NCBI RefSeq assembly: GCF_039537005.1
Contig: NZ_BAAAZR010000028.1
Location: 186,001 to 250,000 of the forward strand
DNA length: 64,000 bases
Direction of reading: 5' to 3'
DNA from: Sphaerisporangium flaviroseum
GTDB taxonomy: Bacteria > Actinomycetota > Actinomycetes > Streptosporangiales > Streptosporangiaceae
Shown here: positions 15,571 to 26,636 of the stretch, one piece after another
Layout of the letters: each line of letters begins with the position of its first letter
Position numbering within the stretch: the stretch's first letter is position 1
Position numbers and translations under genes: made by a program
Notes under the pieces: model-generated
Database searches by the model: none
Seen by the model: the letters and a program-made list of their open reading frames with translations, nothing else
What the model was told of the DNA's origin: nothing

Positions 15571-17241
15571 CTAGAGGGATAAGTCCGCCAGGCCGGGGAG
15601 GTGCGTGCGCGCGGCGGCGCGGGCGGCCTCGGCGGTGGTGGTGGCCCGGGCCGCGGCGGCGGCGGCCCGGCACTGGGCGAGGGTGTGGCGGGCGAGGGTG
15701 GCCCGGACCCACGGGAGGGCGGGAGCCCCCATCGACAGCGACGTGACCCCGAGCCCGACCAGGACGCAGGCGAGCGCGGGATCGGAGCCCGCCTCCCCGC
15801 AGACGCCACATGGAACGCCCGCGGAGGCGGCCATCGCGATCAGGTCGAGCAGGGCGGGCTGCCAGGGATCCTGGTAGGTCGTCAGCGCCCCCACCTCGCG
15901 GTCGGCCGCGAAGACGTACTGGGCGAGGTCGTTGGTCCCGACGGAGAAGAAGTCCACCGCGGGCGCGAGGTCTGCGGCCCGCAGCGCGGCCGCGGGGATC
16001 TCGATCATGACCCCGGCGGACGGCAGCCCGGCCGCCCGGCAGGCGCCCGCGAACCAGGTGGCCTCTTCCGGGCCGGCCACCATCGGGGCCATGACGTGCA
16101 GGTCGGCCGAAGTGCCCTCGGCGGCGCGCGCGAGCGCCCGGAGCTGCCCCAGCATCACATCAGGAAATATGCGCAGAATCCGGATTCCGCGCTCGCCCAG
16201 GGCCGGGTTGGGCTCGTTTCCGGTGGGCGGCAGGAAGCCCAGCGGCTTGTCCGCGCCGGCGTCCAGCACCCGCACGACCACCGGGCCGCCCGGGAACGCG
16301 TCGAGGACCTCGCGGTAGGCGGCCTCCTGCTCCTCCTCCGAGGGGGCCGTCTCCCGGTCGAGGAACAGGAACTCCGTACGGTAGAGCCCCACCCCCTCGG
16401 CGCCGTACTCCAGCGCGGCCGCGAGGTCGCGCGGTCCTCCGACGTTGGCCAGCAGCGCCACCGGATGCCCGTCGGCCGTCGCGCCGGGACCGGTGGCCGT
16501 GGCCAGGGCGGCGCCGCGGGACGCGGCCTCCCGCATCAGGACCGTGACCTCCTCCTCGGAGGGCTCGACCCCGACCATGCCCGTGGTGCCGTCGACCAGC
16601 ACGAGGGTCCCGTTCACGATCGACGTCGCGCCGGCGCAGGCCACCACGGCGGGCACGCCCATGGACCTGGCCAGGATGGCGGTGTGGCTGGTGGGACCGC
16701 CCTGCTCGGTGACGAAGGCGGCGACGATCTCCTTCGACAGCAGCACGGTGTCGGCGGGCGCGAGGTCGCGGGCGACCAGCACGTACGGCCGCTCGCCCTG
16801 CTCGGGGAGACCGGGCATCGGCACCCCGGTGAGCTGGGCGATGACCCGATCGCGGATGTCGTCGAGATCGGCGACCCGCTGCCCGAGATACCCCCCGATC
16901 TCCGCCAACATGTCGTGATATCTCATGAAAGCGTCGTAAACAGCGCGCTCGGCGGCCGTACCGGCGTCGATCAGCTCGGCGACCTCGGCCGACAGCACCG
17001 GATCTCTCGCGATCATGGCCTGGGCGAGCAGCACGTCCCGCGCGTCTCCGCCGGCCGACTCCCCCCGGGACTCCAGCTCCGCGGCCACCCACTCCACCGC
17101 GGCCTCGGCCCGCGCCGTCTCGCCCACCGGGTCGTCGTCGTGCCGGGCCCCCGAGGGCGGCTCGGTAACCACGCCTCCCAGCAGGTACGCGGGACCGAAT
17201 CCCGCACCGGGGCTCACCCCCGCCCCCGTCATCCTCTCCAT
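15571..17241 (-). CDS. ptsI: PTS enzyme I (PEP-protein phosphotransferase)
   Basis: A 556-residue enzyme I, the soluble protein that takes phosphate from phosphoenolpyruvate and passes it to HPr. The N-terminal HPr-binding helical domain is followed by the phosphohistidine segment GGPTSHTAILAR (His186) and the PEP-binding barrel with GLYRTEFLFL, GVMIEIPAAAL, FFSVGTNDLAQY and the catalytic Cys in CGVCGEAG. Length is normal (about 550-575). The start at 17241 is chosen by family length; ATG 17232 is possible. ptsH ends 23 bp upstream on the same strand, so the two form an operon at the distal end of the locus. The C-terminus is Ala-rich and slightly extended. Confidence 0.93.
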   Translation of the reverse strand: MERMTGAGVSPGAGFGPAYLLGGVVTEPPSGARHDDDPVGETARAEAAVEWVAAELESRGESAGGDARDVLLAQAMIARDPVLSAEVAELIDAGTAAERAVYDAFMRYHDMLAEIGGYLGQRVADLDDIRDRVIAQLTGVPMPGLPEQGERPYVLVARDLAPADTVLLSKEIVAAFVTEQGGPTSHTAILARSMGVPAVVACAGATSIVNGTLVLVDGTTGMVGVEPSEEEVTVLMREAASRGAALATATGPGATADGHPVALLANVGGPRDLAAALEYGAEGVGLYRTEFLFLDRETAPSEEEQEAAYREVLDAFPGGPVVVRVLDAGADKPLGFLPPTGNEPNPALGERGIRILRIFPDVMLGQLRALARAAEGTSADLHVMAPMVAGPEEATWFAGACRAAGLPSAGVMIEIPAAALRAADLAPAVDFFSVGTNDLAQYVFAADREVGALTTYQDPWQPALLDLIAMAASAGVPCGVCGEAGSDPALACVLVGLGVTSLSMGAPALPWVRATLARHTLAQCRAAAAAARATTTAEAARAAARTHLPGLADLSL

Positions 17242-17264
17242 CGCGCCGCCGTCTCTGTGCGGTC

Positions 17265-17522
17265 TCAGGGAGCGGACACGATCGCGGCCAGCTCGTCCAG
17301 CAACTGGTCGGCGCCCTCTCCGTCGGCGTGGATCACGATGACCTCCCCGTGCCTGACGTCGAGCGCCAGGATGGAAAGAATGCTCTTCGCGCTGACCGGA
17401 GCTCCGCCCGGCTTGGCGACGGTGACGTCGATGGGCGACTTGGCGGCGGTCTGCACGAACGTCGCGGCGGGACGGGCGTGCAGTCCTACCTGTGACTCCA
17501 CGATGACCTTGCGCTCGGGCAC
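17265..17522 (-). CDS. ptsH: PTS phosphocarrier HPr
   Basis: An 85-residue HPr with the phosphorylatable His15 in GLHARPA and the conserved Ser region AKSILSIL. It relays phosphate from enzyme I to sugar-specific IIA. No HPr kinase gene is nearby, and actinobacteria generally do not use Ser phosphorylation. The GTG start at 17522 has GAGGAGG with 5 nt spacing. An imperfect DasR-type site lies 24 bp upstream of the start. Confidence 0.95.
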   Translation of the reverse strand: MPERKVIVESQVGLHARPAATFVQTAAKSPIDVTVAKPGGAPVSAKSILSILALDVRHGEVIVIHADGEGADQLLDELAAIVSAP

Positions 17523-17545
17523 GGTTCCTCCTCAACTCGCCAGGG

Positions 17546-17557
17546 CGGTCCATACCA
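17546..17557. promoter_or_regulatory. candidate degenerate DasR site upstream of ptsH
   Basis: CGGTCCATACCA matches 9 of 12 positions of the dre core TGGTCTAGACCA, which I recall from Streptomyces, where DasR binds upstream of ptsH. It lies between the ribosome binding site of ptsH and the preceding gene. The match is partial and DasR binding is inferred. Confidence 0.4.
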
Positions 17558-17601
17558 CCCGATCGAACAGTACGGCTAGCGCCGTGTTCCTAGAAGATCT
17601 C

Positions 17602-18240
17602 TTACAGCGACAACGGCCAGTCAACACCGGTGAGATCGGAGACGACCAGATCGGCAGCGGACAGTTCACTCACGTGGTGGGTGGTCGCCACCCCGACACA
17701 AGTCATACCCGCGGCCTTGGCCGCGGCGATCCCCGCGAGCGAATCCTCGAACGCGACGCACTCCTCCGGCCGCACCCCGGCCACGACGGCCCCGGCGAGG
17801 AAGCAGGCGGGATCGGGCTTGCCGACGGCGACGTCCTCCCCCGAGACGATCGACCGCACCACGTCGTCGATCCCGAGCAGCTCCAGGCAGCTCACCGCCC
17901 ACCAGCGCCGGGCCGAGGTGACGAGCACCACCGGCAGGCCGTGGCGGCCGATGCGCCGGACCAGGTCGACGGCGCCCGGAACCGGGCTGATCCGCGGCAG
18001 TTCCGGATGGTCGTAGTAGGACCTCAGCTCCGTCATCAGGTCCTCGACGCGCCTGCCGGGGAAGAGCAGGGCCTTCTCCGCGAGCACGTCCGGCCCGCGG
18101 CGGCCCATGAACTCCCGCAGCAGGGTCTCGTCGTGGTCGACCCCGTGGTTGACCAGCAGCATGCTCCAGAGCACCAGGCTGCGCCGTTCGCTGTCGATCA
18201 GCGTGCCGTCGAGGTCGAAGAGCGCGGCTCTCGCTGCCAC
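17602..18240 (-). CDS. HAD-IA sugar-phosphatase-like hydrolase
   Basis: A 212-residue HAD subfamily IA hydrolase with a full motif set: DLDGTLIDSE (9-18), VTSARR with motif II Thr/Ser, GKPDPACF and FEDSLAGIAAAKAAG. This last block is typical of beta-phosphoglucomutase/2-deoxyglucose-6-phosphatase-like enzymes. It lies in the PTS run, 31 bp downstream of the IIA gene and 79 bp upstream of ptsH, which suggests action on a sugar phosphate formed by the transporter, such as a dead-end amino-sugar phosphate. The substrate is not determined by sequence. Confidence 0.87.
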   Translation of the reverse strand: MAARAALFDLDGTLIDSERRSLVLWSMLLVNHGVDHDETLLREFMGRRGPDVLAEKALLFPGRRVEDLMTELRSYYDHPELPRISPVPGAVDLVRRIGRHGLPVVLVTSARRWWAVSCLELLGIDDVVRSIVSGEDVAVGKPDPACFLAGAVVAGVRPEECVAFEDSLAGIAAAKAAGMTCVGVATTHHVSELSAADLVVSDLTGVDWPLSL

Positions 18241-18271
18241 CTGCCGTCCCCCTGACTGTCGCTCAGCGGAC

Positions 18272-18721
18272 TCAGTCCCACTGGAGAAGCTCGTCTCCGG
18301 CTCGTACGGGCCCGGCCGCGACGACGGGGCTCACAGTACCCGGCACGGCTTCGAGCGCCACCACCGGGCAGACGGGTGACCTGCCCCCGGCCTCGATCGC
18401 GGCGGGATCCCAGGCGACGACGGGCTGCCCGGCGCGCACCCGTTCGCCCTCGCTGGCGAGGAGCCGGAACCCCTCGCCCTTGAGCTGCACCGTGTCGATC
18501 CCGAGGTGCACCAGGACACCCCTGCCGTCCTCGCCCACGATCACGTAGGCGTGCGGGTGGAGCTTGAGTATCGTCCCCGCGATGGGCGCCAGGACCTTGC
18601 CCGGCTCCCTGTCGGGGTCGATGGCCGTGCCCGGCCCCACGAGGCCTTCGGCGAACACCGGATCCGGCACGGCGGCCAGCCCCACGACGGACCCCGCCAC
18701 CGGAGCGAGAACAGTGGTCAC
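18272..18721 (-). CDS. crr: PTS glucose-type enzyme IIA
   Basis: A 149-residue glucose-family IIA. His57 (HPHAYV) and His72 (VLVHLGIDTV) keep the 15-residue spacing of the active pair in Crr; His72 is the expected phosphorylation site. APVAGSVV and VLAPIAGTI are the conserved early strands. It passes phosphate from HPr to the separate IIB. The GTG start at 18721 follows GGGAGG closely. It is 31 bp from the IIB gene upstream and 31 bp from the HAD gene downstream, on one strand. Confidence 0.93.
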   Translation of the reverse strand: MTTVLAPVAGSVVGLAAVPDPVFAEGLVGPGTAIDPDREPGKVLAPIAGTILKLHPHAYVIVGEDGRGVLVHLGIDTVQLKGEGFRLLASEGERVRAGQPVVAWDPAAIEAGGRSPVCPVVALEAVPGTVSPVVAAGPVRAGDELLQWD

Positions 18722-18752
18722 GGTCCTCCCACCTAGGCGTCCCGGCGCGGGC

Positions 18753-18989
18753 TCAAGCGATGATGTCGTCGATGTCGGAGGCGATCGTGTCGGCGTCGGG
18801 ACCCACCACGACCTGGACGACGTTGCCCGCCGCCATGACGCCGTGGGCGCCGGCCGCCCTCAGGGCGGCGTGGTCGACCTTGGAGGCGTCACGCACCTCG
18901 GTGCGAAGGCGGGTGATGCACGGCTCGATCTCGATGATGTTGGCCGCGCCACCGAGCCCGGCGATGATCGCGTTAGCGTCTGCCGCCAT
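18753..18989 (-). CDS. PTS glucose/GlcNAc-type enzyme IIB
   Basis: A 78-residue stand-alone IIB domain of the glucose/N-acetylglucosamine family, with the phosphocysteine Cys24 in EPCITRLR. In many bacteria this domain is fused to IIC; here it is separate and the matching IIC is encoded on the divergent arm at 20994. ATG 18989 is selected over the longer frame because AGGAGG lies 6 nt before it. It is in the minus-strand operon between the SIS gene and the IIA gene. Confidence 0.92.
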   Translation of the reverse strand: MAADANAIIAGLGGAANIIEIEPCITRLRTEVRDASKVDHAALRAAGAHGVMAAGNVVQVVVGPDADTIASDIDDIIA

Positions 18990-19029
18990 TTCCGTCCTCC
19001 TCATAACGCCCCCGGCAAAGGTAACGACG

Positions 19030-20064
19030 TCATTCCGTCTGCGTCACCTTGTTCAGGCCGCGAGGAGAGTCGGGGTCGATGCCCCGCCTGCGGGCGAGCG
19101 CCTCGGTCAGCAGCTGCCCCGGGACGATGAGGCCCATGGGCGCCACCCACTCGGGAAGGGCCGGGCCGTTGAGCGACGCCGTCGAGGCCGCCGCCAGCTC
19201 CGCGCCACCGCCCACGGAGAACGAGGACGCCCCGGCGCCGGTGACCCGGCGGGCCAGCGCGATGGTGCCGGGCAGCGTCGGGCCCTCGTCGGCCGCCACC
19301 AGCAGCGCCGGCGTGCTCTCGTCCACGACGGCGATCGGGCCGTGCAGCAGGTCGGCGTACGAGAGGCCCATGGCGTGCAGGTAACACGCCTCCTTGAGCT
19401 TCAGCGCGGTCTCCAGCGCGGTCGAGAACGCCATGCCCCGGCCCGAGACCACCACGCCGGAGACGTGGGCCAGCCCCTCCACCACGGCGTCGAGGTCGCC
19501 CGGGTCGGCGATCAGCTCCTCGACGGCGTCCGGAACGCGGTTGAGGTCGTCGATGTCCACGTCGGCGCCGAGACCCAGGGCCAGCACGGCGAGCGCCGCG
19601 AGCTGGGTGGTGTAGGTCTTGGTGGCCGGGACGGCCTTCTCCTCGCCCGCCTCGGTGCACAGGGCCAGGTGGGCGGTCTCGGCCAGCGGCGACCGCTCCC
19701 CGCCGTTGGTGATCGCCACCGTCGAGGCGCCGCAGTCCTTGGCCCAGGCCAGGGTCTCGACGATCTCCTCGGTCCGGCCCGACTGGGAGAGCGCGACGGC
19801 GAGCACGCCGGTGAGGTCGAGCCTGCGCTTGTAGGTGGTCGCGATGGAGGGGGCGGCGAGCGAGGAGAGCCTGCCCGCGTGCGCCTCGATCAGGTAGCGG
19901 CCGTAGACCGCCGCGTTGTCGGAGGTGCCCCGGGCGATGAAGACGAGCTGGCGCGACTGCCCTGCCAGCGATTTCACCTCGTCGATCCGCGGGAGCAGGG
20001 CCTCCAGCGTGGCCCGCAGGGCGGCCGGCTGCTCGGCTATCTCGCTGCGCATCTTGGTCGTCAT
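19030..20064 (-). CDS. tandem SIS protein, glucosamine-6-P deaminase-like
   Basis: A 344-residue protein with two SIS sugar-isomerase domains and no glutaminase domain. It matches the isomerase half of GlmS and the type II (SIS-type) glucosamine-6-phosphate deaminases: ARGTSDNAAVYG (44-55), SQSGRTEEIVETL and ETALKLKEACYLHA. The likely reaction is glucosamine-6-phosphate to fructose-6-phosphate plus ammonia, which would complete amino-sugar use. It is the first gene of the minus-strand PTS operon, 158 bp from dasR, and its promoter region contains the DasR palindrome. A frucoselysine-6-P deglycase-like role is the main alternative. Confidence 0.85.
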   Translation of the reverse strand: MTTKMRSEIAEQPAALRATLEALLPRIDEVKSLAGQSRQLVFIARGTSDNAAVYGRYLIEAHAGRLSSLAAPSIATTYKRRLDLTGVLAVALSQSGRTEEIVETLAWAKDCGASTVAITNGGERSPLAETAHLALCTEAGEEKAVPATKTYTTQLAALAVLALGLGADVDIDDLNRVPDAVEELIADPGDLDAVVEGLAHVSGVVVSGRGMAFSTALETALKLKEACYLHAMGLSYADLLHGPIAVVDESTPALLVAADEGPTLPGTIALARRVTGAGASSFSVGGGAELAAASTASLNGPALPEWVAPMGLIVPGQLLTEALARRRGIDPDSPRGLNKVTQTE

Positions 20065-20130
20065 CCGTGCCCGTCCTTCAGCCGCGGAGGGCGAGATCGG
20101 GCCGTTATCGATCCGTCGCCGGTCCGTACG

Positions 20131-20160
20131 TTGACACTCATTTCTGGCATGTGGTCTAGT
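20131..20160 (+). promoter_or_regulatory. putative promoter of the regulator gene
   Basis: A perfect -35 hexamer TTGACA (20131-20136) is followed after 17-18 bp by TCTAGT-like sequence (20154-20160) that lies inside the DasR palindrome. Binding of the regulator would therefore cover the -10 region, a simple autorepression layout. Confidence 0.5.
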
Positions 20161-20173
20161 CCGGACTAGACCA
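20152..20173. promoter_or_regulatory. 22-bp perfect palindrome, double DasR-type operator
   Basis: The left arm TGGTCTAGTCC and the right arm GGACTAGACCA are exact reverse complements and abut. Each arm resembles one dre site (TGGTCTAGACCA core), so this reads as two overlapping DasR sites. It lies midway between the divergent SIS/PTS operon (start 20064) and the dasR-IIC pair (start 20223), so it should control both. Confidence 0.8.
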
Positions 20174-20222
20174 GTACAAACCTTAACTTATTCCTGCAAC
20201 GAGATCGAGAGGAGAGGACGCG

Positions 20223-20963
20223 GTGGCCCGGATCGACCCCGACAGCCCCGTGCCGAAGTACTTCCAGCTTCGCGAGATCCTCCTCGACCTCATCGAGAAC
20301 AACGAGCTGTCGATCGGCGCGGCGATCCCCTCCGAGCGAGAGCTCTGCCAGCGTTTCGGCCTGTCGCGGATGACTGTACGCCAGGCGGTCGACCACCTGG
20401 TCTCCGAGGGACGGCTGCATCGCGTCGCGGGCAAGGGCACCTTCGTGGCCCGTCCGAAGATCGAGATGGCGCTGCGCCTGACCTCGTTCAGCGACGACAT
20501 GCGGGCCCGGGGCATGGAACCCGGCTCCCGCGACCTGGACCGGCGCGTGGTCCGGGCCAGCGCCCACCTCGCACGAGAGCTCGGCATCCAGCCAGGCGAG
20601 GCCGTGCACTTCATCGAACGGCTGCGCACGGCGGACGGAGAGCCGCTGTGCATCGAACGGGCCCACATCCCGGTGTCCTTCGCGCCCGACCTGGAGTCGT
20701 TCGACCTGTCGGGCCGATCGCTCTACGCGCTGCTCGAGACGCGCCACGGAGTGGTGCTGGACGCGGGAGAGCTGACCATCGACGGTGGCATCGCCGATCC
20801 CGGCGACGCCGATCTGCTCAAGCTGCCCCGTGGCGGCGCCGTGCTGCTGCTCCAGCGCCGGTCGTTCTCGGGCGGCGTCTGCGTCGAGTTCGGGGTCTCG
20901 ACCTACCGTGCCGACCGGTACCAGCTCCGCACGGTGCTGGAGATACCGACGCGGCGCAGCTAG
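20223..20963 (+). CDS. dasR: GntR/HutC-family regulator, DasR-like
   Basis: A 246-residue repressor. Residues 8-75 are the GntR winged helix (PKYFQLREIL, IPSERELCQRFGLSRMTVRQAV, GKGTFVARP) and 90-240 the UTRA effector domain (LTSFSDDMRARG, PLCIERAHIP, DRYQLRTVLE). DasR of Streptomyces binds glucosamine-6-phosphate and represses chitin and GlcNAc genes; the sequence, PTS context and palindrome all fit. GTG 20223 follows a GGAGAGG ribosome site. IIC starts 30 bp downstream, so the two are co-transcribed. The symbol is by resemblance and context. Confidence 0.85.
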   Translation: MARIDPDSPVPKYFQLREILLDLIENNELSIGAAIPSERELCQRFGLSRMTVRQAVDHLVSEGRLHRVAGKGTFVARPKIEMALRLTSFSDDMRARGMEPGSRDLDRRVVRASAHLARELGIQPGEAVHFIERLRTADGEPLCIERAHIPVSFAPDLESFDLSGRSLYALLETRHGVVLDAGELTIDGGIADPGDADLLKLPRGGAVLLLQRRSFSGGVCVEFGVSTYRADRYQLRTVLEIPTRRS

Positions 20964-20993
20964 TCCTCCCATCCCTTTCCTGGAGGAAAGCCG

Positions 20994-22337
20994 ATGAGCT
21001 CCACCTCGGCCGACGCCGCACCGCCCGCGGCCCCCTCATCCGCCTCCGCTCTCATGGCGATCCTGTCCCGCATCGGCCGCTCCCTGATGCTGCCGATCGC
21101 CGCCCTGCCCGCCGCCGGCCTGCTGCTCCGGCTGAGCCAGGACGACCTGCTCGGCCGGACCGACAGCGCCGCCCTGGACAAGATCGCGGAGGTGGTGGGA
21201 GGCGCGGGTGGAGTGCTGTTCGACAACCTCCCCATGCTCTTCGCCATCGGCGTGGCCGTCGGCTTCGCCCGCCGCTCCGACGGATCCACGGCCCTCGCCG
21301 CCCTCATCGGCTACCTCGTCTTCGACCGGGTGTCCAAACTGCTGTTCTTCGACGCCTCCGCCGGCTTCGCCGTCCATCAGAGGGTGGCGCAGACGGTCGT
21401 CGGAGCGGACGGCCGGCCCACGGAAGTGATCAACCTGGCGGCGGGCAACCCGACCGGTGTGCTGGGCGGCATCGTGATCGGGATCACCGCGGCCCTGCTC
21501 TACCAGCGCTACTACCGCATCAAGCTGCCGACCTGGCTGGCGTTCTTCGGCGGCCGCCGTTTCGTGCCCATCGTCACGGCCTTCGCCGCGCTCCTGCTCG
21601 GCGTGGTGTTCGGGCTGCTCTGGCAGCCGGTCGGGGAGTGGATGACCGGCTTCGGCCGGTGGCTCGCCGAGCACTCGACGGCCGGAGCGGGGATCTACGG
21701 GGTCTTCAACCGGCTGCTCATCCCCTTCGGCCTGCACCACTTCCTGAACTCGATCGTGTGGTTCCAGGTCCCCGACTGCACGGTCGCGGGCAGGCAGTTC
21801 GCGGGCGACCTCACGTGCTACCTGCAGGGCGATCCCGGATCCGGCGAGTTCATGGCCGGGTTCTTCCCCGTCATCATGTTCGGCCTCCCCGCCGCCGCGA
21901 TCGCGATCTGGCGTGCGGCTCCGGCCCACCGGCGCCCGGCCGTCGGCGGCATCATGATCTCGGCGGCGCTCGTGGCCTTCGTCACCGGGATCACCGAGCC
22001 GATCGAGTTCGCCTTCATCTTCGTCGCGCCGCTGCTGTTCGTGATCCACGCCCTGCTCACCGGCCTGTCGATGGCCCTGGTCGCCGCGCTGGACGGGCAC
22101 CTCGGCTTCAGCTTCTCGGCCGGGGCCATCGACGCGACGCTCAACGCCACCAAGTCCAACACCGACAGGTTCTGGCAGATCATGGTCATCGGACTGATCT
22201 ACGCGGTGGTGTACTACGTCGTGTTCACCTTCCTGATCAAGCGACTCAATATCATGACCCCGGGACGAGAACCGGAGGCGGATCTGGACTCCGGCGAGGT
22301 GGCCGGGCCACCGGGTTCACGCGCCACCACTCCCTGA
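20994..22337 (+). CDS. PTS enzyme IIC, GlcNAc/glucose family
   Basis: A 447-residue membrane permease of the PTS glucose/N-acetylglucosamine class, containing only the IIC domain. About ten hydrophobic segments span residues 28-425. Family signatures include LMLPIAALPAAGLLLR near the start, NLPMLFAIGVAVGFA, FGLHHFLNSIVWFQ and TGITEPIEFAFIFVAP, which lines the sugar site. It would import the sugar and phosphorylate it with the separate IIB. The length of the loop after VHQRVAQ and the location beside dasR favour N-acetylglucosamine (NagE2-like). ATG 20994 has GGAGGAAA 6 nt upstream. The C-terminus is a short hydrophilic tail. Confidence 0.9.
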   Translation: MSSTSADAAPPAAPSSASALMAILSRIGRSLMLPIAALPAAGLLLRLSQDDLLGRTDSAALDKIAEVVGGAGGVLFDNLPMLFAIGVAVGFARRSDGSTALAALIGYLVFDRVSKLLFFDASAGFAVHQRVAQTVVGADGRPTEVINLAAGNPTGVLGGIVIGITAALLYQRYYRIKLPTWLAFFGGRRFVPIVTAFAALLLGVVFGLLWQPVGEWMTGFGRWLAEHSTAGAGIYGVFNRLLIPFGLHHFLNSIVWFQVPDCTVAGRQFAGDLTCYLQGDPGSGEFMAGFFPVIMFGLPAAAIAIWRAAPAHRRPAVGGIMISAALVAFVTGITEPIEFAFIFVAPLLFVIHALLTGLSMALVAALDGHLGFSFSAGAIDATLNATKSNTDRFWQIMVIGLIYAVVYYVVFTFLIKRLNIMTPGREPEADLDSGEVAGPPGSRATTP

Positions 22338-22544
22338 CCGCATTTTCGGACGCCCACCTCCACGGCGCGAGCCGGCCGAAACCGGAGGCCGCCGGGTCAC
22401 CCAGCGCTCCAACTCGCAGTGATCTTTAACCCCCAACCCATACGAAACGCCTGCCTGAACGGGAAGTTGGCGAAGCCCGTATCACCAGGCCGGTCCGGAA
22501 ACTCCTTAGTGCGTCAGGATCCACCGACGACAGCGGAGTGCCCG

Positions 22545-23039
22545 ATGCCCCGTCCCTCCCGTCCGGCCACCCTCCCCCGGCTGCGTTACCTGCCCCCGGC
22601 CGACCCGCCCTACGACGACGAGCGGGGCTCCGGGGCCACGCCGGCGAGCCCTCCTCCGACCCAGGGGGCGCTCGCCCTCGCCTACGACCCGCCTCCTGGC
22701 GCCCGGACGCCCGTGGGCGCCGTGACCGGCTCCCTGCCCGACGAGCGCAGGCTGCGGAGCCTCGGGCAGGCCATGGCGGAGATCCTGGCGGGCAGGCGGC
22801 CGCCGAGCAGCGTCGCCGACCGCCTGACCGACAGGGCGTACACCGAGCTGGTGCGCGCAGGGAAGATGATCCACACCAGACGCCCGCCGATGGTCGGGTC
22901 GCCGCACGTCAACCAGCCGCGGGACGGGGCCGTCGAGGTGTGCGTGCTCGTCCACTGCGGCGAGCGCAGCCACGTGCTGGCGATCCGCCTCGAACGGCAC
23001 GGCGTGCAGTGGCTGTGCACCGACTTCGAGACCGCATGA
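22545..23039 (+). CDS. Rv3235 family protein
   Basis: A 164-residue soluble protein matching the actinobacterial Rv3235 family, which is conserved near secA but uncharacterised. The N-terminal half is Pro-rich and low in structure (LRYLPPADPPYDDE). The C-terminal half (about 70-164) is the conserved domain: LRSLGQAMAEILAGRRP, VADRLTDRAYTELVRAG, then a beta-rich ending VEVCVLVHCGERSHVLAIRLE and WLCTDFETA. A pore or SecA-partner role has been suggested only by location. ATG 22545 follows GGAG. It converges on secA across a bidirectional terminator. Confidence 0.82.
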   Translation: MPRPSRPATLPRLRYLPPADPPYDDERGSGATPASPPPTQGALALAYDPPPGARTPVGAVTGSLPDERRLRSLGQAMAEILAGRRPPSSVADRLTDRAYTELVRAGKMIHTRRPPMVGSPHVNQPRDGAVEVCVLVHCGERSHVLAIRLERHGVQWLCTDFETA

Positions 23040-23054
23040 GCGCGTGACGACGCG

Positions 23055-23091
23055 AACGGCCCCGCGGCCGAAGATCGGTCGCGGGGCCGTT
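23055..23091. terminator. bidirectional terminator between Rv3235-type gene and secA
   Basis: Arms AACGGCCCCGCG (23055-23066) and CGCGGGGCCGTT (23080-23091) form a perfect 12-bp stem, with an inner GGCCG/CGGTC extension. It sits between converging stop codons (23039 and 23131) and can serve both strands. Confidence 0.8.
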
Positions 23092-23130
23092 GGCGGGCCG
23101 TCTCAGCCCGTCACAGCGGGCCGGGGGCGG

Positions 23131-25935
<2,805 letters not shown>

Positions 25936-26223
25936 TTTTTGTAAAGCTCCTCGCAGGTCTGACCGCGGCCCGACGGCCGGGACATGAGGACAGACATGGT
26001 TCCCCGTAGCCATGGTAGGCGGTTTCACCACCGGACACAGCCATCGTCAACGACGCTGTTCGGGCCCCGAAGGTTCCCTGATGCCCTCACCTGAGGCCTT
26101 TACCGGGCACGGCCTGCGGGAGGGAGAGCCAGGTTGTATATCGTGCGATGGTAAGGGGAGGGAATCTTTGCCTCGTGGCGCCCCTCTTACAGCACGGGAA
26201 TTGAACAAGATCAAGGAGTCAGG

Positions 26224-26511
26224 ATGGCCGAGAGCGCACCGGCGCAGGCACACAGCGGGCAGTCACACGCGGGGAGACCCACATCGTGGCTCGCCGTCAC
26301 CGTGATCCTGCTCGGCTTCACCATCGGCGGTGTCGCCCTGGTGATGGGCCCCAACTGGTTCCTGTTCTGGATCGGTGGCGGCGTCATCGCCGTCGGCGGC
26401 GTGCTGGCCCTGGTCTTCGACATCTTCTCCGATGTCATCGAGGACGCTCCCCGTGACATCGCCGTCCAGGAGCACCACTCCCCCTTCGAGCGTCGCGGCG
26501 ACCACGCCTGA
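26224..26511 (+). CDS. small HGxxPAAW-type membrane protein
   Basis: A 95-residue membrane protein with two hydrophobic segments (about 21-44 and 47-69), connected by a short GPNWF turn, and a hydrophilic acidic tail. The motif HAGRPTSW before the first segment is a diverged form of the HGxxPAAW signature for which an uncharacterised actinobacterial family is named. Both termini should be cytoplasmic. ATG 26224 has AAGGAG with 5 nt spacing. It is divergent from secA; the 288 bp between them holds both promoters. No function is known. Confidence 0.78.
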   Translation: MAESAPAQAHSGQSHAGRPTSWLAVTVILLGFTIGGVALVMGPNWFLFWIGGGVIAVGGVLALVFDIFSDVIEDAPRDIAVQEHHSPFERRGDHA

Positions 26512-26529
26512 CCGCTCGGGGATTCCGTT

Positions 26530-26562
26530 CGCCCCCATCGTGCCGAGGCGCCCGTGGGGGCG
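26530..26562 (+). terminator. hairpin downstream of small membrane protein gene
   Basis: CGCCCCCA (26530-26537) and TGGGGGCG (26555-26562) pair perfectly around a 17-nt loop just past the stop at 26511. There is no T-run, but GC-only hairpins of this sort often terminate in actinomycetes. Confidence 0.45.
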
Positions 26563-26624
26563 TCCATCTCCGAGCGCGGGCACCCGGGCGACACCTATGT
26601 AACGGTTTTGTCGGTGCCACGTCC

Positions 26625-26630
26625 TACCAT
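26625..26630 (+). promoter_or_regulatory. -10 element, leaderless start of YcaQ-like gene
   Basis: TACCAT lies 6 nt before ATG 26637 with no ribosome binding site, fitting a leaderless message. Confidence 0.45.
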
Positions 26631-26636
26631 CGGGTC

